64,000 bases of DNA from positions 496,001 to 560,000 of the forward strand of contig CAMPDV010000100.1 in the NCBI GenBank assembly GCA_946699065.1. Reading direction: 5' to 3'. A model generated the notes under the pieces. It was not told the DNA's origin, searched no databases, and worked only from the letters and a program-made list of their open reading frames with translations. Numbering within the stretch: the stretch's first letter is position 1; every line of letters starts with the position of its first letter. Position numbers and translations under genes: made by a program. Shown here piece after piece: positions 1 to 13,084 of this stretch. This DNA comes from Loxodes magnus (Eukaryota; Ciliophora; Karyorelictea; Loxodida; Loxodidae).

Positions 1-240
1 AACTACGACACAAGAATTGTATCAAGTTTTTGAAAGGTGCTGAGTAAAAAGCTAGAAGTATTATAGCAGAAACAATTGCATAATAAAGTTTAATCTTAAT
101 GAAAAGTTGTCATTCATATAAAATGCTAAGCATTAGTATAATATCTTGTTATTTAGATTATCTAAACATCTATAGTTATTTTTTAAACCTAAATAAGGAT
201 TTAAAGTATAAAATTTATAGCATTTGATTAGAAATTACTA
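1..240. other. A+T-rich leader, no gene seen
   Basis: This stretch is A+T-rich. I see no protein motif in any frame under the ciliate code. It may be the 3' end of an upstream gene or the promoter region of the gene that starts at 241. Confidence 0.4.
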
Positions 241-2550
241 ATGCGTAAATCATTATCTTTGCAAACTAATGATATTTACTTGTTTGAAAATTACGCTTAC
301 AAAATATTAGCTCAGATAGTCGAAAGACATCCATTACGTGTAAATATTCCCGAAACTTTAATTTATGGCTTTGGATTTAAAAGTCCTAATTATATATTTA
401 CGAATTAGAAGACAAACAGAGTAGAAGTGATAAAAGAAATCTAAGATAACGTAGTTAACTAGTTTTTTGACATCTGTAGATCTTAAAGTATTAGACCATC
501 TGATATGATAGAAGATATAACTTTTCCTATTTTCCTTAATAAACGAAATAAAGCAGATTAATTAATCTCATAAAACGAAGAAGTAGAATTTTATATGAGT
601 GATAAGAATATCCCAGTTTGAAATATAATGACTGCTTCTACTTTATGAAATGAAAATGTGAGTCATAAATAACAAATCATTTTGTAAAGATATTTGATAC
701 CTAAAGATCCTTTTGTTAGCATAGTAAACTGTACCTGAAGTTAAAACAACATTGTTACCAAGACTGCAATAACCAATAAAGAAAAACTATATAATAAAAG
801 ATAAAAAGCTACTTGGGATAAAATACTACCTTAGCTTATTAAAAATAAAGGAGATAAAAGTTTCTTGTAAAATGTTAAAGCATAATTCGAACTGGAGGCA
901 GCGTAGAGATAAGCAGATCAGTTGAAATCACCTAAAAAATTAGAAATAAATGAATTTAGTAAAATTTAATCATTAAAGAATGATTCAGAGTATCTTGTTT
1001 ATAGTGATCAAATCGAGTAAGTTAAGACAAGCATAGTGCCTCTAAATCTTGAGTTAGATAAAACTTTGAAGCATTTGGTTTTACAACTAAATAGATTCTA
1101 TTTGAATGAAAAGGGATTGCAAGTTCTAGAACTGACGGCATAGTTTATATAAGACAAATAAGGAAAATGATGAATGATAAATTTTAAAAATTTCAAAACT
1201 GAAAAACTGTTAAAATAAAAAAATGAGCTTGCTTAATAGTAATAAATCAACATGCTTTTAATGACTTAAATTCAAATTCCCTAAAAAATTCAGCTAAAAC
1301 CATAGAAAGTTGAGCAAGACTCATATTAGAAGAGGAGAAAGTCTTAATTTAAAGCAAATACTTAATAGTATTCTATTATTCAAACTAAAGAATCTATAAG
1401 TGATTGGAATAGTTCGGTAGAAAGTTCACCTTATTAATCTAATTCTTCAGTAAATCCTATAAAAGTTTAAGAGATTTAGATGCGCTAGGAAGAAAGTGCT
1501 AGTAGATAATCAGCTCTAGATTAAATAGAGGAAGATGCAATAGAAGATCCTATTTAAAGCTTTAATGTTGTATAAAACTTAGGATCTTAAAATAATTTGG
1601 AAGGTGAAAAAAACTAATAAAATAAAATTAATAACTTGTTAAACCCCAGCAGGAGAGGTTCTGTGCATAAAACTTAGGTTCCAGGAATTAAAAAAGAAAA
1701 ATTTACACAAAAAATGAAAAAGAAAACGTTGTTATATTCAAATAGCTTCGAATATTAAAGATCAATTGACATATTAGAACATTCATAGTAAAATTCTCCT
1801 GCTTTGAAAAAAGGAAGAAGCCCTTCATTACTTAAATAGGGTCTTGAAAAGATTAATTTTAGATAATGATTCTTGAGTGATGATTTTAGTTAATAAAAAA
1901 ACGACTAAAGTTAACACGTTTAGAAGACTTAGCATTCATAAAATAAATCTTATGATATGGTACCTTTCTACCAATTTTATACTCCGACTAAGATAAAACC
2001 TTATAGTAAAGATGTTAAGCTAAATGTTGAGATTATAAGGAAGTAAATGAAATCAGGGTTTCACTAAAGAATTAATAGAAGAGTTCACTACTAAAATTAG
2101 AAAACCTGAAAGTAGGAATATATTCATTTAATACAATAGCAGCTTGATTTCACTGTAAATAAATTTGAGAATTTAAGGATTCAAGCTTTAGAAGCTAGAA
2201 AGAAAATAAGACAGCAAGAAGAAGAGGAAATTTAGAAATTTTACAACTAGTTCTATATCAATAAATAAATTATTTAAACTCAGAAAGCTTATTTCTTTAT
2301 TCTTATATCAACATTGTTCTATTTATAAGTAAAAAGCTTAATCTTTTGCAACTAAAAAAAGAAACCTTATGCTTAACATAGCTAAAGGAAATATTTCTCA
2401 AATGTTTTAAATAATCATAAATATAAAAGTAAACATTTGATTCTTTTTTGTCTAACTAAATTAATTAATTAATTTTACAATATTCGTTCCTCTACTTAAA
2501 ATGCATTTAATACTCTTTAAGCATTAATCGAAAGCTATTCACAGATTTGA
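241..2550 (+). CDS. Gln/Ser-rich coiled-coil protein of unknown function
   Basis: I do not recognise this protein. The frame opens at the ATG at 241 and runs about 770 codons with TAA/TAG as Gln. In-frame TGA codons (619, 646, 736, 1168, 1171, 1867, 2107) are best read as Trp. The first 320 residues look globular, with phrases such as KATWDKILPQL and DKQGKWWMINFKNFK; WW in the latter is encoded by two consecutive TGA codons. The middle (about residues 330-580) is Ser/Gln/Asn-rich and probably disordered. Residues 580-680 are charged and helical. I chose the TGA at 2548 as the stop because it is in frame and abuts the stop of the convergent gene. The last 90 codons look weakly coding, so the true end could be earlier or follow an unrecognised intron. 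No transmembrane segment is evident in the confident part. Confidence 0.55.
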
Positions 2551-2551
2551 T

Positions 2552-3640
2552 TCACATTTACATCCAAATATTGTATGATGCTATACGAATTAATATTTAA
2601 AGTGTAAAAAAATGTATAAAAGATAAAGCAAATTATGAATTAAATGAGGAAAACACTGACGTTAATAATACAATAGGATTTTTATTTTTGCTAGTATCTT
2701 TAATTGAACTATCGTGTGAGGATATAAACTAATCTGCTGATTGTTGAGTAAAAAATAGCTTGCTGTCCATGTTATTGCAAGATTTACTGAACATAGATAC
2801 AAAAGTTAGTACCTCATTATGCTTATTTTCGTTAATTTTTAGAATTTTAATTATAGTGAATGTAGGCAAAAGTTCTGTAAAGATATAGTAAAAGAAGACA
2901 GTTAGGCCTCTATATAAATAATTACCATATTATATCTCCTTTATTTCTCATTGAATAATAGGCATTACTTTATGATACTGCAAACTAGCTTATCAAAGCT
3001 CTTGAAAGAACAGCTGTCAATCCAGCTATTAGCAACATAAAAAATTGCTTTATACAACTATGCTACCCAAATATTTTTTTCAAGCTTATAAGAGCCATTA
3101 TTCCAACTAAGAGTAGTAAAAAGCTAGTCACATATTCAAAGATAGCTGTAGTAAGCATAAAAGACCTAAATTATTAATTTACTGATATTAGTCTAAATAC
3201 TTTTAATAATTCCCTAGCTCAAATTAAGAAACTTCATATGACTAATAAGATAATCTAACTATCATTAAAGTACATAGCACAAGTCCTGAAACTATTCTCA
3301 GAATAACCTTTTATCTAGGCTATAATTTATAAATTTCTACACAAAATTCTATCCAAAAATAAATTAGCTGAAAGGAAATGAAAGATCATAAAAAAACAGG
3401 TATTCCTTGCAAAACCAAATAGCTAATTATAGAGTAGTTCATAAAAAAATCGCAGAAAAAAACGATTCTTATAATTGAGAAAAGAGCAATGAAAATATGG
3501 AAAAATAGCATTCGCAATATTTTTCTATCTCTATTGAATATCCGAATTGAGCATCAAACTAAAAGCAGAATATAAAGTATAAATAACACTTCATAAGATA
3601 TTCGCCCTCCCAACTTGTCGTCTTCTTTATAATTAGCCAT
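2552..3640 (-). CDS. THH1/TOM1/TOM3-like seven-helix membrane protein
   Basis: This is a multi-pass membrane protein of about 350 residues. It resembles the THH1/TOM1/TOM3 (DUF1084) family, eukaryotic seven-helix proteins related to GPCR-like folds. The family logic is visible in order: RKILRMLFFHIFIA in an early helix, IPVFLWSFISFQLIYFW, VSGLVLCTLMIVRL, FEYVTSFLLLLVG, a small-residue helix LLIAGLTAVLSRAL, and the C-terminal FFYYIFTELLPTF that mirrors the family's conserved Glu-x-x-Pro. After it comes a Ser-rich cytoplasmic tail with FVSMFSKS and SSHDSSIKD. The frame is continuous only if two tiny GT-AG introns are removed: 3166-3182 (17 nt) and 2910-2925 (16 nt). A TGA codon formed across the second splice encodes the Trp in DIIWGLTVFF. 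The start ATG follows an A-rich leader. The stop TGA lies 1 nt from the stop of the gene on the opposite strand. Confidence 0.75.
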
Positions 3641-5200
3641 CTTATATTTACACAATTCATTTAAAAAAAAGCAAATTTTCTAAAATCTATGTAATATAAT
3701 AAATGAATTAAAATGCAACAGTATACCTAAAATTAAACAGCTTTTATTAAAAATATCAAATTAAATTTAGATAATAATATCTATAATTTAATTACTTAGA
3801 GGAACTTAAATCACTTATAAATCATTTTTACTTAAAAAAATAAATTATAAAGGATACATAAAGGATTTCTTTCTTACTCATATTGCTAAAATAAATAATC
3901 TAGCATAATAATTCTTTAATATATAGATATTAAATCTTTTACTGATTAATTTATATAAAAAACAAACAATAATTGATTCTATTTCAATGCTAAGCAAGAT
4001 AATTTTAATCAATATTAAACATAGAAATTAGCTAAGTTATTTTAATTTTTAATGTTTCTAATTAGTTGTTTCTGAAATGCTAGGTTAAATTATGAGATAA
4101 GATGTTTAGTATTTTGTTTTTTGGAAAATAATTTTAGAATTTAGATAGTTGATGCTATTTTCAGAAATAAAAATTCTGCTAACCTTATTAATAATTCTAA
4201 ATTATTAATTAATATATTTTAATTTTGGATGTGGAATAGTTTATGCAGGATTAGAAATACAATTTAATAAATGATGATAAATATTTTTAATCCTTAAAGC
4301 ATTAATATTCTTCGTTATTAGAGTTGGCAATGCTTATTTTCATACTTATATACTAAATACATTGCTTAATAACTTATATAACGTAATTATTTTTGAGGTA
4401 AAGCTTTTGAGTAATTAAAACTAAATAAACATTTAGAAGTTTTATCTTATTATTCTAATATCCCTTTTTTAATGCTCTAATTATCTAAAATGTTTAATGT
4501 TCTGATAATCTAATCAATTTTAATGCTAATTTATTTTAAATTTATTATACCTTTTATAACTCTTTTCGCTTTCTTTTTTATACCTTTCAAAAATAAACAC
4601 TGATAGAGATATTCAAAAATATTAAACTATTAAATAAACTAGGTAATCAATTATTTAGTTATCTGTAACTCTTAAATTATCATTAATGATTATAATCATC
4701 CTACTATAAAGTTAGAATATAATTAGCAAAATAGAAAATTATTATATTTTAGATTAACTTAAACTTTCTTTATTTTTGAGGTATTAATTATAAAATAAAT
4801 TATTATATAACTTAAAGGATTAAGGAAGGAAAATTAAGGGATTATAAAAGTATTATTATAGCAAAGCATTAAATTCCTTAGGAAATTTAGAAGCAAAAGT
4901 TTGTATAATAAAAATAGTTTTTATCTATATTTAATTAATTAAATAATAAATTAAGTCTAACTAGCTTAATAAAAGTGGATATTAAATGTAAGTGTTGGGT
5001 TTTAATGAAGGCCAAATAAGTAAATTTTATTTAGCTAAAATTATGATTTATATTTTTTTAAAAGCTTTATTGGCTTTATATAGCTTCCTTTAAATAAATT
5101 AAAGAAGGAATTGATGATGAAATATTAGATAAGGAAATGTTAGAATTATTGATAGAGAAATCATAATAAATTTCATATTTTAAACTTAGATAAAGTCATC
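3641..5200. other. Intergenic A+T-rich DNA
   Basis: About 1.5 kb of very A+T-rich sequence separates the start of the minus-strand seven-helix gene from the end of the next minus-strand gene. I find no conserved protein motif, RNA gene or clear repeat here. It must contain the promoter of the gene starting at 3640. Confidence 0.5.
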
Positions 5201-5689
5201 TCAGGCTCTCTTGGCGAACTTGAAATCATTTAGAGATCCTTTTCTTAAAAGCTATCTTTCCAAGAAGCTCCATAGGTCAGGAGAATTTTCTTTTGTTGTT
5301 TGTCTCAAATAATCACCATTTGGAGAATCTTAAGTTAAAACTTCTTCCAAATATTCACATGGAATTGCTCTTGAATCCCACCAGTGCATTCCTACGAAAT
5401 AAATAACAACACTAAAAGCAAAGTTCTCCCTGAAACCGGCATGACCTCTAAATAATGCTGGTCCAATAACTCTCTTTCCGAGCCACCATGAACCTACAAT
5501 GAAGGGAATATTTATTAGAGCTCTTGTCCATAGTTCTCTTTCACCTCTAACTTTTATTCTATTCATTTCGAAATTGCTCATCTTTTAGGTTTCCAAAATC
5601 TAAAGCCATTCTTAGTATTAGTAATATGACATGCTTACGTAAGGCCAATGTAGTCGCCTTTAAAATAAGTCACTACCGGCTGTTGCCAT
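5201..5689 (-). CDS. Small conserved-looking membrane protein, possibly mitochondrial
   Basis: This is a 162-codon gene with an ATG at 5689 and TGA stop at 5201. The protein begins MATAGSDLFQRRLHWPYVSM and contains an arginine-rich stretch (RIKVRGERELWTR). Two hydrophobic segments follow (ALINIPFIVGSWWLG and ENFAFSVVIYFVGMHWW), then a polar, charged tail. The composition is richer in G+C than its surroundings and strongly protein-like, with many Trp, Gly and Arg, which argues for purifying selection. An internal ATG at 5581 also opens the frame, but the longer start is better supported because the upstream 36 codons read smoothly. I do not recognise the family. Its size, basic N-terminus and single or double membrane span resemble the lineage-specific accessory subunits of ciliate respiratory complexes, but that is a guess from features and not from homology. 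Confidence 0.75.
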
Positions 5690-8600
5690 TTTATTTAAAA
5701 ATTAAATTTATACGCATTTAAATTATTTAGCCTGATTTACTTTTACCTTTACAATCCTCTCGCTTTACAGGCCAAAGTTTTTTAATTACCCTGCGTTTTT
5801 TAAAGTTCAATCTTTCCAGTGACTCTTTTATTTGAAACAGGGAGATATTCGCTATTATTTTAATTTTTGCTTATTATGTAGAACCAAAAAATTGAAGAAT
5901 GACTAACTAAACTTAGTTACAAAGATTAAGTATAATTAATAACGAATCACAGAGGCAATAATCATATTAGACCTTTCATAGAATAAGCTACTATCCTAGC
6001 ATTCTCAATCATCTTCCAATATACAATCTAGTTTTAAATAGATAACACTTTAATCAGTAGATAAGAGTGTGAAATAACTTAAAATAGAAGATATTTATAT
6101 TGAATACATTAGATTAAGCTACTTTCATATTATAATATATTGCTACTTTATATCCAATCAGTTTAAAATTCGCTAACTCTGTTTCAAACTTAGTATTATT
6201 AAAAATTATATTACTAAGTTTGTTCAAATGCACTATTTGAATTATAGAGCTAAGTCAATGTTTGCATAGATTCATCAGATATTTTAAAATAAATAGTTAA
6301 AAGCATTAGTACTAAAAATTGATTTAATGCTGGCAAAATTTAAGAATTTAGTGTTTCTTAAAGCTTAGCTTTCATATAAAGATATAAAGCTACTTTAATT
6401 AATAGATTCCACATTCTTATCGGTATAGCAAAAATAGTGCTATATAGATAAACTCAAAACAAACTCTTAAATATAAAATCAAAATATTAAAATGAGAATT
6501 AAAAGCAGTTTGAATGGATTTAAGTACTAAAGACTATGTCTAAATTATATAAAGTAAATAAAGAAAAAAGTTTAATTATAGGTTAATTTACTTATATAAG
6601 AATCTAAGCTTATGCTTGAATGCTTGCCTCTAGTGTTAAATTATTTTTATTGAATGAAGAATAATTAAATTCTGACTTTTTTAATATATTTCATCTATCT
6701 AAATAAGATTATCAAGACATTATATAATAAGAAACTTTTAGGTTTAAGTTTGAAGTATTTACTTTTGTATTTTGAATCTAAATGAATCTAGAAAAAAGCA
6801 ATATTTTAGAAAATGAAAGTAAAGATTATATTAAATTGATAAAAGTAGAACAGCTTTTAATTTATTATCAATATCTTCATATAATAATTTAGATATCATG
6901 CTCTTATTTTCAAAGTAAAATAATTAAATAAGCAATAATACCAATAAATATTTACTTCTTAATTTTTGCTTTTAGTGTGCTCATTCATATATTTACTAAG
7001 AAAGTTCCTAGTTGTATCAAAAGTTAAACATAAGTTTCTTTAAGAATTAAATTGACTTAACGATTGGTTTAATTATCTAGAGCTAAATGAATAGTGATAT
7101 GAAATTATTTATTAAAGTTAAATTTGAAGATGCTAGTTTTTTATTTACCTTGCAGATGAGTTTAACGCTATTGAGTTAAATTATAAAATAAAAATAAGAA
7201 CTATTTTTACTTTTTGAACTTTTCTTTATAATGTTTATAAATTTAATTTTAAGTTATAGTTATAGAAACATCTCTAGTATCTTTCGTTTTATTTCAAAGA
7301 TTATGCTAAATTAGCTTTATCTAATTTAATAATGTTAATTAGTTCTTATGAATAATGAGATTTAAATACTATTTCCAAATAATTCTACAATATTACTTTT
7401 TAATTAATAACTCAGAACATTAAAGTTTAGGTTTTTAAAATTACCTATTGAATATAAGTTATTAAGTCTTAGCTAACTTTATAAGTAGTAACAAAATAAC
7501 TAATAAGAGCAATATTCAAAACAGTTTATTAATAGAAAGGTTTTAGAAATAAAGCATAATCTTATATAGTTTATAGTTAAAATTTAAAATAAATATCAAT
7601 TATTAAGAAATTAAACTTCATGTAATACAGTCTAAAATGTATTCTTTACGTTTAAAAAATTAACTAAAAATTGCTTTCCATCTCTGCTTTTTTTATTTTT
7701 TATTTATTCTTATAAATAAGGTAATCATAATTTCAATTATTTCCTATCTTTATACTATTTTAATCTGGAGATAGTACCATTAACATCTTAGTAAGGGATA
7801 TAAGCCAATCGAAAAATTACTATTATTCTATTATTTATCTATTCCATCAGTAAAATAAAAAATCTGATAAAAGGGATTTAATTCTTTATCTAGTTACTTA
7901 GTTAGAATCTTATTATCAGTCAAATATTAAGTAACATTATGAAAATAAATTCTATTATATAATTTAATTTCTGTTGGCTTTTAGCGATTATTTATTAGCG
8001 ATTATTTATTAGAAATTATAATATAAGGCTAATAAAATGCTTAATGCAAGCTTTATTTAAGAATTGAAGGGTTAGAAGAATGTGAATATTTCGATAAATG
8101 ATTAAATTAATTAGTCTCATACTTAGAAACTAATAGCAATCATTATTTGTATTATCTCTTATTTAATTATATTAGCATCCACTTAAATAAGTTATAGCAA
8201 ATGCTATGGTATTTTGTCATTACTAATCTTAATTTTTCTTTAAATTTATTTAAAAAAATAATATCAAATAATATCTAAAAGAGGAATAGCTTTTATTTAG
8301 CTAATGTAATATATATAAATTTAATAAAATAGGAGTATTATTTAGGTAATCATAGAAGCAACAATATTTGCTTAAAAGGAAATAAAATTAAAATTTAACT
8401 TAAATTACTTAAATGATAGCTTATTAAAAGCTTTAATTAGAGAGTAGATACATCAATAATATTAAGTAAAGCTTCTAAATTAGAATTAATATAAGATTTC
8501 TTAACTAAAAATAAAAAATAAGCTAATAATTTTATAAGAAATTCATTTTGCATAGATACAAAAATAATAATACCTTGATACTTATATTACTAAATTTTTC

Positions 8601-9496
8601 TCTTTGATCAAAAGAATTTCTCATCTGAGTAAAACAAATTATTAAATATATAATGTCGTCAGTTAAATATAATAATATGTCTAGATCTAGTTAAGAATCT
8701 AGCGCTTTTTATTTATAGTTATTTTATCACTAGATTTAAATAATGGATGTAATCTAGCTATTTAATATAATATATTTATATCTAGAATTTATAAAATTGC
8801 TCTATCCAAATAGTTTAAGCTAAGCATATGAATTATAGATTAAGCTTAATCTTAATTTAATTAAAGAGGCTTGTAAACGAAATGCATATGCATATTCTAA
8901 TAATTTAATATTTCCTTTCATCTTAAATTTATATAGAAGAATTAAGAAAGATTATACTTATTATTTTAACTAAGTTTAGCACTTTTACTATTATTACCTT
9001 ATATTTCTTATGATAAAATAGTTGAATTTAGTAAAATAGCATAAACTAATGCTTATTTTAAGTTAAGAATATTATGCTTTCTTTATCTAAGTTTCTTTTC
9101 TCAAAAATTGCTTAATCATGAACTCTTAACATTGATAATAACTCTACAAAAAGTCTTAAAATAAGGATATAGTATTATATAATAATGACTATTTAATAGT
9201 AGTTATATTGGATTTTCTTATAAATTTGTATGATTTACTCTAAGTTGCTAATTTAAGTGACTAAAGATTAATTTATATGTGCTTAATAATTTTATCCTGC
9301 TTGTTCATATATAGTATACATATTTCCTCTATTAACTATAAGCTATTTAACATTTACCTATCCTTAGGATTAAGCTTTGCTATGAACTTTTAGAGATATA
9401 TATTGCAAGATTATGAGGTTTAAAGTCTTAATTAGAGTATAGAATTATTTAGAGTTTACTAGGAAGTAGAAATAAAATTAATTAGTATAAAATTGA
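5690..9496. other. Long A+T-rich intergenic region
   Basis: About 3.8 kb with no gene I can support. Frames are open over long stretches only because TGA is the sole stop. The implied proteins are runs of Asn, Lys, Ile, Leu and Gln without motifs. The only clear structure is a short tandem duplication at 7982-8009. Confidence 0.5.
7982..8009. repeat. Two-copy 14-bp tandem repeat
   Basis: The unit TAGCGATTATTTAT occurs twice in direct succession. It lies in non-coding A+T-rich DNA. It looks like a simple replication-slippage product rather than a functional array. Confidence 0.7.
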
Positions 9497-12097
9497 ATGG
9501 AAGTAAAGGTTTAAAAAGTAGCTACTTTTAATCCTCTTAAGAATCACCATTTGATTAAGAATAATTTGCAACTATATTAGAACCAAAGACCTTAATCTGA
9601 ACTCACTCCTACCAGATTTACTAAGACTGAAACTACCCCTGCTAGAATTCAGCCTATTAATTCTGCTACAAGGCAAATGCCTTTGCATTCCTTTTATAAC
9701 TAGAACAAAAATTTTGCATTTGAATAAGAACAAAAAGAAAGACCGTTAACAGCGCTTATAAAAAGTCCCTAAATGATGTTGAATCAAAACAAAGGTAAAA
9801 CGTTAGTTCAGAAAAATGAAATTTAAACTCCTCATTCTTTCCTTATTAAAGATCCATATAAAAGGCAAGAAATAGATATATAAAAACAAAACTAAGAACT
9901 AAAAAAAATCTAAGTAATTACTAAGTAAAATTATAGAAACTACTTGCAATTCAAAAAAGAACTCGATGATGAAACTAAACATAGCATTGCTCAAAGAGCT
10001 AAAAGTGCGAAAATTGGACCTTCAGCACGTTAAGCAAACTAAAACGCTTTTTCATATAAATAATTGTAGCCAATAAGTAAATAAATTAATTTGTAAGAGT
10101 AATTTAAAAATTTAAAGCTATTAAGACTAGAAAGATCTAATAAGCAACTCAATGAAGTGACATAATTATTGAATTATACTTATTAGCTTCAAAATTAACT
10201 TAAGCCTCATTCTCCTTTTAGGTAGATTAAATCACCTTAAAGATAAATGCCAGATTATACAATTAATGTACCTAAATCAAGAGAAGTTTACCTAGGTATT
10301 AAAAAAATTGCAAATGCATTTCCAACTGCATAAAATGTGAGGCCTCAAACTTAATAATATTAGAAAACAGAAAACGTTTAGATCAAAAATCTTTATTTGA
10401 ACAGTAACAAATAAGCTAGACCAATTATGACAGCAGATCAAAAAATATTTGCAACTTAAAATCCAAAAACTACATTATACAGAGAAATCTTTGAAAAGAA
10501 AGATAGAAATGGTTAGACTTTATAAAATGATATATCTAATTCTTTAGCTTCTTTGACGAATTCCAACTTAAAAGATGCAACTAAGTTAAATGAATATATA
10601 ATTGGAAAGATTATAGGCTAAGGTGCATATGCAGAAGTAAAATTTGCTATTCATAAGCCTACGAATAAAAAGGTAGCTGTTAAGATTTATGATAAAGTTA
10701 AGCTGTTAGATCCTATTAAAAGAAAAAACGTATTTCGTGAAATTTAAATAATGATTAAGCTATCCCACCCGAATATAGCCCAATTAATAGAGGCAATTGA
10801 TTCCTAAAAGCAAGTAATTTTAGTTTAGGAGTTTTGTAGCGGAATTAGTTTACATTAACTATTAAAAAAATAATAAAATCGCAGAATATCAGAAGTCTAT
10901 GCTAAAAGGATCTTTTAACAAATAGTTTCAGGAATAGCTTATTGTCACAGTTTAGATATTTGCCATAGAGACTTAAAATTAGAAAACATTCTTGTTGATG
11001 ATGTTAATTATGCCGTTAAAATAATAGATTTTGGATTTAGTACTATGATCAATAGGAAAATTAAGATATTCTGTGGAACTCCTAGTTATATGGCACCTGA
11101 AATAGTTAACAAGAAAGAATTTTTTGGATAGCCAGCTGATATATGAGCTTTAGGAGTATTATTATTTGCTGTATTATGTGGCTTTCATCCTTTTAGAGGG
11201 TCTTCAGATTCAGAGCTTTATAAAAAAATATCTAAATCTTAATTTTCATTTTCAGACCATGTAAGTATAGCTGCCCGTGAGCTTATATCTAAAATGCTCT
11301 AGGTAGATCCACTCTAGAGACCTTTAGCAAATGAAATTTTATAAAACGCGTGATTTACTTAAGTCTAGCCCATCATATAAAAGGTATAAGCACCAGAAAT
11401 AGATAAAAAAATAAAATTTCAATCAGTTGATATAAAAAGGATGTTCCAGGATTAAGAGTTAAGCTTTAGAAATTAAATAGAAAACTAATTTAATGCCATA
11501 AGTCAAAAAAATAACTAAACTTAAATAGATAAAGTAAGTGAAAATTCTCTCTTAACTTCTAGCAAAAATATAATCTAAAAACTAGATGGAAATATAATAT
11601 GCAATATAGTAAGTTATTATTTTTCTATATTTAGATGAGACTGGGATATAGCGAAAGAGATATAATAAATCAATTAAAAGACCATAATAGTAAAATTTCG
11701 TAATTATACTACAAATTAAAAACGCAAAACACAATTTACTAGAATGGAAGGTTGACAAGTGGAAGTAACAAGAATTTTTCAAATGACGTTCTAAAAGGGG
11801 ATGATTTAATACAACATGAAATCAAAAAATTTCTTTAATTGTAACTTTAAATTATTGCAAAAATCTTATAAGCTTAATCATTAAATTGCTATATACGCTA
11901 AGTTTTGAAGAAGCTAGGTTATTAATATCATTTTTATGCTTAAACAGGTGCTATTAAAAGTTAGACCGATTATTAGAATGCAAGGAAAATTTAAAGTTTA
12001 AAAAAGCTAGAAATTTAAGTTTATTTAACTATAACTGTAAGGATTAAATAGGTTTAAAAGTATCTTAAATATCTTCGACGTATTTATAGGAAGGTGA
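9497..12097 (+). CDS. MARK/SNF1-family Ser/Thr protein kinase (paralogue 1)
   Basis: This is a cytoplasmic protein kinase of about 850 residues. A 365-residue N-terminal extension rich in Gln, Lys, Thr and Pro precedes the kinase domain. The glycine loop IGQGAYAEV starts near residue 373, the catalytic lysine is K396 (AVKIY) and the catalytic loop is HRDLKLEN with D492. The DFG motif is at residue 511, followed by CGTPSYMAPEI and DIWALGV, whose Trp is a TGA codon at 11144. After the kinase domain lies a UBA-like segment (IMRLGYSERDIINQL...LYYKLK), as in AMPK-related/MARK kinases. A 26-nt GT-AG intron (11609-11634) sits exactly in front of that segment. The last 250 nt need one further frame change, probably an intron near 11890-11910. 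After it the frame runs cleanly to TGA at 12095-12097, ending in a basic, hydrophobic stretch that could be a KA1-like domain. The next gene starts 14 nt downstream. A paralogue lies at 61049. Confidence 0.85.
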
Positions 12098-12111
12098 GTT
12101 ATTTATATAAA

Positions 12112-12468
12112 ATGTCTCAGAAATCTGAATCTAGTAGCTCTCATAATTCAAGTAGAAGCAATTCTCCTTTCGATTAATAATTAGAAAATTAAATGAATTA
12201 GTAAGAAGCATGGAAAAACTAATCAAAGACGGTAAGTAAAACTGAATAACTTCCAGAATACTAAGAAAAATTTACCTAGCATAGTTCTTGTCCAGGTGTT
12301 GACAATACTAACTTAAAAGATGTTTTTATTAATGGTTTTATGAGACCAAGAAGGTTTAGTGCATATATTTTCGATCGTAAAATTCATTAAAGATTTTCCT
12401 TTCAAAACCAGAATACTCAAAAACTATGCAAAACAATCAAAAGGCTTTCAGTCGAAAGTATCTTCTGA
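12112..12468 (+). CDS. Small Ser/Gln-rich protein, unknown
   Basis: A 118-codon frame begins with AAA-ATG-TCT, a start context shared with the gene at 13085, and ends at TGA 12466-12468. The N-terminal 40 residues are Ser/Asn/Gln-rich. The C-terminal half reads like a folded or basic peptide-binding segment (LKDVFINGFMRPRRFSAY, IHQRFSFQNQ, KRLSVESIF). No family is recognised and no membrane segment is present. It starts 14 nt after the kinase stop, so if both genes are real the intergenic spacer is extremely short. An alternative is that part of this sequence belongs to the kinase 3' untranslated region. Confidence 0.5.
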
Positions 12469-12945
12469 TAAACTAATAATTAGTTCATATTATTCTTATA
12501 GCTAATTTCTACATCACACTTATATTATATCATTAATATTACATTATTTAGCCTCTAAAAGTTCCAGAATTTAAATTAATAACGGTAATTTTAAGTTAAA
12601 ATCTGATTATAATCTCAATAAGGAACTAAAATACATAATACATCTTTTTGATTTTCATTTAATTTACTTCAATTAAAAAAGGAGAGTAAATAAAAGGATA
12701 TTTTGAGCTAAATAAAAATATCAGAAATCCATTTTAACTAATAAAGTAGCTAAAAATCCATTTCAACAACTGAGATATAACTTTTCATTTATTCTGCCTT
12801 ATAACAAATTTAAAAGCAATAAAGCAATATCAACTTACTATCAAAATACTAATCTCTGAGTATCTTTTTTAATTAATATCTATGGAAATAAGTATTCGTG
12901 ATAACCAGGAAGTTATGATTAATATATAAACTTAAATATTTTAAA

Positions 12946-13050
12946 ATGTCTATAGAAGGAACTTATAATATAACTGATTCCATTCCTTAAAGGAAGAATT
13001 TTAGTTAATTAGTAAGTGCAAATTTAAATAAATAGTTGAAGAAATTATGA
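12946..13050 (+). CDS. Possible 34-residue micro-ORF or short spliced gene
   Basis: A short frame beginning with ATG-TCT after an A-rich leader reads MSIEGTYNITDSIPQRKNF and ends at TGA 13048-13050. It contains a 24-nt GT-AG segment (13012-13035) that could be an in-frame intron. Its codons look more protein-like than the flanks, but it is too short to prove. Confidence 0.25.
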
Positions 13051-13084
13051 TTTAGTATAATTTTAGTGTAAAAATAGAAACGAA

